From assembly GCA_002309235.1 (NCBI GenBank), contig DBXA01000154.1, forward strand, positions 17,776-23,326: a stretch of DNA of 5,551 bases. The letters are read 5' to 3'. The notes under the pieces are model-generated. The model worked only from the letters and a program-made list of their open reading frames with translations, was not told the DNA's origin and did no database searches. Each line of letters begins with the position of its first letter. Within the stretch, counting starts at the first letter, position 1. This DNA comes from Christensenella sp. UBA1224. Its GTDB lineage: Bacteria > Bacillota > Clostridia > Christensenellales > Aristaeellaceae. Below are positions 1-3,619 of this stretch, one piece after another. The translations under genes and the position numbers were made by a program.

Positions 1-135
1 GCCCGGGCCAGGAAAGTGTTTCATCTTCAGCCGGGCAGCCAGCTGATCGTTCTGGGCGATGAATACCACGGGATAGCCCTGATAGACGCACAGCTGTTTG
101 TAAAAGCATCGGAGGAATTACGCAATGATAAGTGA
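1..135 (+). CDS. C-terminal fragment of a probable AbrB/SpoVT-type transcriptional regulator
   Basis: The first reading frame is open from the window edge to a TGA at 133-135 and gives 44 residues, so this is the end of a gene that starts upstream. The segment FHLQPGSQLIVLGDEYHGIA (residues 7-26) resembles the second half of the swapped-hairpin AbrB/MazE/SpoVT DNA-binding fold, where a 'L.pGd.l.vlgd..gi.l' pattern is typical of short Bacillota regulators encoded beside ABC transporters. The DNA-contacting N-terminal half is not in the window, so the assignment rests on this pattern and on context. The frame runs 11 bases into the ABC ATPase gene, which implies co-transcription and possible translational coupling; an autoregulator of the transporter operon is the natural inference. 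The alternative is the tail of a GntR/YtrA-type regulator, which also often precedes such operons. Confidence 0.62.
   Translation, partial: ARARKVFHLQPGSQLIVLGDEYHGIALIDAQLFVKASEELRNDK
111..115 (+). promoter_or_regulatory. Ribosome binding site of the ABC ATPase gene
   Basis: GGAGG lies 9 bases upstream of the ATG at 125, inside the end of the preceding regulator frame. It supports the ATG at 125 as the start and shows that the ATPase is initiated while the upstream gene is still being translated. Confidence 0.8.
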
Positions 136-976
136 TAGAAATGCTCTTTTGTCCGTCCGGAACCTTGGAAAGAACTATCCGGGCTTCCGGCTGGGTGAGC
201 TCTCCTTTGACCTCGCGGAAGGAACGATCACAGGCTTCATCGGACGCAACGGTGCCGGGAAAACGACTACCATCAATTCCATACTGTCCTTTATAAGGCC
301 TGACAGCGGCGAAGTCTTGTACCGCGGGATCCCGTTTCGTCAAAAAGAGCATGAGATCCGGGAAAAGATAGGCTTTGTTTCCGCCGGTATGACGTATTAT
401 ACCCGTAAGAAGCTCAAGACGATCACGGAAGTAACCAGGTCCTTCTATCCAGGATGGAAACAGGATATATACAAAAAGACGATGGATATGTTCTGCCTGT
501 CTGAAGACAAAACGCCGGCAGAGCTTTCCAACGGCATGAAGATCAAATACGCGCTTACCCTGGCTCTGAGCCGCGGTGCAGAGCTGTTTATACTGGATGA
601 ACCCACAAGCGGGCTGGACCCTGTCAGCCGTGAGGAGCTGGTGGAAGCCTTCCTCCGGCTGAAGGATGAAGGGAAGACGATACTGTTCTCTACGCACATC
701 ACTTCCGACCTGGAAAAATGCGCGGACCGTATCCTGTTCATACGCGCGGGAAAGCTGAAAGCGGATGAAGATCTGGACGGCTTTCGCCGCAGCTTCAGGA
801 TCATTGAAGCATCCGATCCCATCCCGCCGGAGCTTGCGGCCGTATCCCGCGGAAGCTGCCGGACAAAGGACGGGTATACAGTACTCGTATCCCACGCCGA
901 TGCCGCACCTTTCTCCGGAAGAGATGCCGCTTTGGAAGAGATCATGGTCCATTTGGAGAAGGAGGAAGAAGCATGA
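125..976 (+). CDS. ABC transporter ATP-binding protein (YtrB/BcrA-like, ABC-2 type system)
   Basis: This 283-residue nucleotide-binding subunit would hydrolyse ATP on the cytoplasmic face to drive the permease encoded next to it. Visible motifs in order: Walker A GRNGAGKTT (residues 40-48), ABC signature in the variant form LSNGMK (134-139), Walker B LFILDE (154-159) followed by the D-loop SGLD (162-165), and the H-loop histidine at 191 in FSTHI. The signature with 'GMK' instead of 'GGQ' is usual in the YtrB/BcrA-like branch that works with ABC-2 permeases. Where the Q-loop glutamine is expected (IGFVSAG, 82-88) there is no Gln. Residues after about 215 form a divergent C-terminal extension. 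The start is fixed by the GGAGG at 111-115. The stop overlaps the permease start as ATGA, so the two are translationally coupled. The family is secure; the substrate is not readable (small peptide, lipid or drug export are all possible). Confidence 0.95.
   Translation: MISDRNALLSVRNLGKNYPGFRLGELSFDLAEGTITGFIGRNGAGKTTTINSILSFIRPDSGEVLYRGIPFRQKEHEIREKIGFVSAGMTYYTRKKLKTITEVTRSFYPGWKQDIYKKTMDMFCLSEDKTPAELSNGMKIKYALTLALSRGAELFILDEPTSGLDPVSREELVEAFLRLKDEGKTILFSTHITSDLEKCADRILFIRAGKLKADEDLDGFRRSFRIIEASDPIPPELAAVSRGSCRTKDGYTVLVSHADAAPFSGRDAALEEIMVHLEKEEEA
961..965 (+). promoter_or_regulatory. Ribosome binding site of the permease gene
   Basis: GGAGG ends 7 bases before the ATG at 973, within the last codons of the ATPase gene. 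Together with the ATGA overlap it fixes the permease start and argues against the longer overlapping frame that begins at 765. Confidence 0.8.
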
Positions 977-1623
977 AACTTCTGAAAAAGGAATTCCGGC
1001 TCTGCATGCACCCCACCGGTTTTTTCATGCCCCTGTTTTCCATCCTGGTGCTGGTACCGGGGTATCCATACGGCGTTTGCTGCTTTTATACGACGCTGGC
1101 TATCTTTTTCATCTGCCTGACAGCCAGGGAAAACCACGATGCCGCCTATACGCTTACCCTGCCGGTATCCAGAAACGATGCAGCATTTGCCAGGATATTG
1201 CTCTGCGTGTGCCTGGAAGCCGCGCAGCTTGTGATCATGGCGCTGTTCATCCCCGTAAAAAACGCGCTTGGCGCAATGCCGAACCCGGCAGGGCTGGATG
1301 CAGGCCCTGCGCTGATCGGGGAAGGCTTCCTGATCTATACGATATTCAACATCATCTTCTTCCCCTGTTACTTCAGAGATATCAACAAACCGGGCAAGGC
1401 TTTTCTGTTTTCCTCGACCGCCGTATTCCTATGGCTCGTTCTGGAGATCATAGCGACCTATACCGTTCCCTTCGTCCGGGATGTGCTGGACGCCCCGGAT
1501 CCGGCAAAGGCAGGGCCTCAGGTCTTGTTCGTGCTCGTTTCGATGGCCCTGTTCGCATTAGGGACATGGTACAGTACCGTCCGCAGCGGCAAAGCCTTTT
1601 CCAAAGTGGATCTTTCCCTGTAA
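973..1623 (+). CDS. ABC-2 type transporter permease (ABC2_membrane_5-like)
   Basis: This 216-residue integral membrane protein is the likely membrane partner of the ATPase. About six hydrophobic segments can be read: roughly residues 17-30, 34-50, 72-95, 113-133, 143-167 and 183-203. The N-terminus (KKEFRL, then HPTGFFMPL at 13-21), the ENHDAAYTLTLPVSRND stretch after TM2 (53-69) and the length all match the small ABC-2 permeases grouped as ABC2_membrane_5, which typically carry 'HPT...', 'REN.D..Y...LPV.K.D'. One permease and one ATPase suggest each subunit dimerises in the full transporter. The gene overlaps the ATPase by 4 bases. It ends 7 bases before the convergent stop of the secreted protein gene on the other strand. 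No accessory substrate-binding protein is visible, which fits an exporter. Family assignment is confident; the cargo is unknown. Confidence 0.88.
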   Translation: MKLLKKEFRLCMHPTGFFMPLFSILVLVPGYPYGVCCFYTTLAIFFICLTARENHDAAYTLTLPVSRNDAAFARILLCVCLEAAQLVIMALFIPVKNALGAMPNPAGLDAGPALIGEGFLIYTIFNIIFFPCYFRDINKPGKAFLFSSTAVFLWLVLEIIATYTVPFVRDVLDAPDPAKAGPQVLFVLVSMALFALGTWYSTVRSGKAFSKVDLSL

Positions 1624-1643
1624 AATAACTTCACTGGGAAAGA
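1611..1643. terminator. Inverted repeat at the convergent gene junction, candidate bidirectional terminator
   Basis: TCTTTCCC (1611-1618) and GGGAAAGA (1636-1643) are perfect 8-bp complements. After a T-T mismatch the stem can continue with GT/AC, leaving an 11-base loop at 1622-1632. The hairpin contains the permease stop codon (1621-1623) and the stop of the opposing gene (1631-1633), which are only 7 bases apart. Its symmetry lets it form in transcripts from either strand. No U-run follows the stem on either strand, so it is not a textbook intrinsic terminator; it may instead act as a pause site or as a 3' end stabilising hairpin. Confidence 0.5.
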
Positions 1644-3532
1644 GCGCCGAGCTCTACCCATATTGCCGGGCGGACCGCATTGGCCGCATCGTCGACCGCC
1701 CAGCCCTCGTTATGTATCGTGCCATAGCCTTTGACACCCGCAGCCAGGCTCCGGCTGCTGCCCGGCGTCCGCAGCCACCAGTATACCGCCTCTTTTCCAT
1801 CCGCCATATTTCTGTTGCTCGTCCAGGCTCCCTGCGCTTTTGCGTAATCCGTTGCCCCGCAGATACGGTCTTCATCTCCCGAAAAATACTTCTCCGCTTC
1901 GGTTATACTGAGCGGGAACACCCTGTCCCACACATCATACCCGGCATAGGTGCCGTATACCGGATTATCCTCGGCAGCAGAAGTCATTGATACGATCTTC
2001 TCTTTTTCGGAATCGTCAAAAGCCGCTTCGAGGAACTTTTCATTCATCCAGACCCTTAAAGAGCAATTTTCCCATGTGATATTCTCTTGCGCAGAATGAT
2101 AAGGCCTGGCATCCAGAGCATATTTTGACAGAAGGAGCGCCTTCCCGTCCCGCACATCCAGAACTATCCAATCAATAGACGTCATATCCTTTCCGGATGC
2201 CGTCTGCGGATAATGACCGAAGGAGACAAGGCTCCCAAGCTCCGGCGATCGTTCCTCTCCGAGAGGGATCCAGACGACCACCTTATCGTACGACTCATAT
2301 TTGAGATAGGATACATTCATCTGTGCTGACCAATAATCCTTATCTCCGCGATACGTGTAATATAAGCCGAAGCCTTCCTGATTCCGGAACAGGGTATCCA
2401 TATCTCCGCTCACATTGGCGTTAAGCGTCGTATACTTCAGTTTGCCGTCCTCCCGGATATTGCTGATGTAGTAATTCTCCTTGAGCGAGGCATGCAGCTG
2501 TTCAACGACAGCCCTCGAATCCGCAGAGCCGGTACGGATGTATTTGACCAGCGCAAGCCAGTCCTTGCTGTCCTGATAATCGAATATATCGACATTGTCA
2601 AACGCAACACCCCGGAAGGATATCTCCATACCCGCTTCCGATGCCGCCCACCATCTGTCCGACTTACCGGCATCCGCGTGGCCTTGCGCGCCGAATACAG
2701 AATCCATCTTATTCCTGAGGGCATACGCATCCGATGACAAAGTCCGCCAGTTCAGCAAGACATCCCAGTTCTGACGGCTGGCATTCCATACGACATCAAA
2801 GACCTGGGTCTCCGGTACAGGCGTTGCCGCAGGCGCCGGTATAGGCGTAGCTGTCGGTCTGGGCGACGGCTTGGGCGATGGCGAAGGTGTCGGTATCGGC
2901 GTAGGGGACGGCGTGGGAGAAGGCGTAGGCGTCGGAGCCGCGATCGACAGCGCCGTCTGATACATCTCACCGCTGTCACGCCAGTTCAGACCCTCTAAGG
3001 CTTCCATCGCTTTTTCGTATTCACCCGCCTCATACAGCGCTTTTCCCTGTTCATATGCCTTCCCCGTCAGATCGATCTGGCGGTCAAATGCATCCAGCAC
3101 ATCGCGTATCCCTGCATAGCTGTGCCAGGCTTCGGCATATTCCCCGTTCTCTTCCTCAAGTCTCGCTCCGATGTATTCTATCAGATCTCCGCACTGGGGC
3201 AGACCGTTCTCAGCAAGTGATGCCGTGAAGCTCTCCTCACCCTCAAGCAGCATCAGACGGTAGATCGCCGTTTCCAGATCCGGATCTCCACCCTCATCCA
3301 GGAGGTATATATCCGAAAGCGCCTGCGCGTATTGCTTATAGTTCTTCGCTTCCAGGTAGTTCCCCGCTTTTTCGAAATAACTGACCGCCTGCTGCGCCTG
3401 CTGGTATGTCATCTCTCCAAGCCCGGCTATGCCCATGCCGTAGTACCCTGCCTGATCAATAACCGCCTGTGCCGGAACGATCCCGGCAAACAGAAGAAGT
3501 ACAGCCAGAAGCAAAGCATATATCTTTTTCAT
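1631..3532 (-). CDS. Secreted multidomain protein A: TPR-like region, Pro-rich linker, unknown domain, DUF6273-like domain
   Basis: The 633-residue product begins with a Sec signal peptide: MKK, a hydrophobic core at residues 4-18, and an AQA cleavage site at about 23. There is no lipobox cysteine, LPXTG motif or C-terminal membrane helix, so it is probably released or held non-covalently. Residues 24-198 are helical; 'ALYEAGEYEKAMEALEGLNW' (165-184) is a TPR-like hairpin of a type common in Clostridia. Residues 199-241 are a Pro/Thr/Ser linker. Residues 242-425 form a domain I do not recognise, which is conserved in the neighbouring paralogue. Residues 433-628 match the DUF6273 pattern: VSFGHYPQT (436-444), WENCSLRVWMN (487-497), WWLRTPG (585-591) and VRPAIWVE (620-627). 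Its biochemical function is unknown; extracellular ligand or surface binding is an inference. The ATG at 3532 is supported by a strong RBS and by the signal peptide. It lies 87 bp downstream of paralogue B and is probably in the same operon. Confidence 0.9.
   Translation of the reverse strand: MKKIYALLLAVLLLFAGIVPAQAVIDQAGYYGMGIAGLGEMTYQQAQQAVSYFEKAGNYLEAKNYKQYAQALSDIYLLDEGGDPDLETAIYRLMLLEGEESFTASLAENGLPQCGDLIEYIGARLEEENGEYAEAWHSYAGIRDVLDAFDRQIDLTGKAYEQGKALYEAGEYEKAMEALEGLNWRDSGEMYQTALSIAAPTPTPSPTPSPTPIPTPSPSPKPSPRPTATPIPAPAATPVPETQVFDVVWNASRQNWDVLLNWRTLSSDAYALRNKMDSVFGAQGHADAGKSDRWWAASEAGMEISFRGVAFDNVDIFDYQDSKDWLALVKYIRTGSADSRAVVEQLHASLKENYYISNIREDGKLKYTTLNANVSGDMDTLFRNQEGFGLYYTYRGDKDYWSAQMNVSYLKYESYDKVVVWIPLGEERSPELGSLVSFGHYPQTASGKDMTSIDWIVLDVRDGKALLLSKYALDARPYHSAQENITWENCSLRVWMNEKFLEAAFDDSEKEKIVSMTSAAEDNPVYGTYAGYDVWDRVFPLSITEAEKYFSGDEDRICGATDYAKAQGAWTSNRNMADGKEAVYWWLRTPGSSRSLAAGVKGYGTIHNEGWAVDDAANAVRPAIWVELGALSQ
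2810..2938 (-). repeat. Low-complexity Pro-Thr/Ser linker coding repeat in protein A
   Basis: About 43 codons (residues 199-241) consist mostly of Pro alternating with Thr, Ser, Ile, Lys or Ala, as in TPTPSPTPSPTPIPTPSPSP. The + strand shows short GGCGTNGG/GGCGAAGG-type units. Such linkers separate domains in secreted proteins and can change length by slippage; the matching linker in protein B is about 24 codons longer. Confidence 0.85.
2971..3487 (-). repeat. Long direct repeat, copy in gene A (5' region shared with gene B)
   Basis: This segment aligns base by base with 5029-5551 apart from one 6-bp (two-codon) indel near the DEGG/DEAGEE position. The best block, 3321-3412 against 5385-5476, has 3 mismatches in 92 bases, all at third codon positions. 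Similarity falls off sharply on the linker side of 2971. The repeat probably continues to the left of the signal-peptide codons of B beyond the window edge. Homologous recombination between the copies could delete or fuse the two genes. Confidence 0.88.
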
Positions 3533-3619
3533 TTTGTCCTCCTTGGATACCTGTACGGACAGCCTTTTTTTGCTTTAGCTACCTGTCCGGAGACCATGCC
3601 AAAGCCGAAGCTCCCGTTA
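3533..3619 (-). other. Spacer between genes B and A with a 7-bp inverted repeat and an 11-base direct repeat
   Basis: The 87-bp gap has no ORF of its own and no recognisable -35/-10 pair on the - strand, which favours co-transcription of B and A. It holds an inverted repeat, CGGACAG (3556-3562) with CTGTCCG (3583-3589) around a 20-base loop. It also holds two direct copies of TACCTGTMCGG (3548-3558 and 3580-3590) that differ at one base. On the - strand the loop contains a run of seven A, and no U-run follows the stem, so this is not an intrinsic terminator for gene B. It could be a leader hairpin, a processing site or a protein-binding site; the function is not established. Confidence 0.45.
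3537..3544 (-). promoter_or_regulatory. Ribosome binding site of gene A
   Basis: On the - strand this reads AAGGAGGA, nearly a full complement of the 16S rRNA tail, 4 bases before the ATG at 3532. It fixes the start of gene A and indicates independent, efficient initiation even if the mRNA begins upstream of gene B. Confidence 0.85.

Noticed and set aside
445..1137. A 230-codon - strand frame opposite the ATPase and permease genes.
   Set aside because: Ser/Arg-rich translation typical of an antisense frame, no motifs, and fully covered by well-supported + strand genes.
765..1628. A 287-codon + strand frame beginning inside the ATPase gene and spanning the permease gene in another frame.
   Set aside because: It overlaps two genes with clear family motifs, coupled starts and RBSs. 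Its translation is Arg/Pro-rich without hydrophobic segments or domain signals, as expected of a shadow frame.
3464..3532. A lipoprotein signal for protein A.
   Set aside because: There is no Cys after the hydrophobic core. The site reads PAQA followed by VID, a signal peptidase I site.
3533..3619. A riboswitch in the spacer upstream of gene A.
   Set aside because: The gap is short, contains only one weak 7-bp stem with a 20-base loop, and shows no conserved core of any riboswitch class I know.
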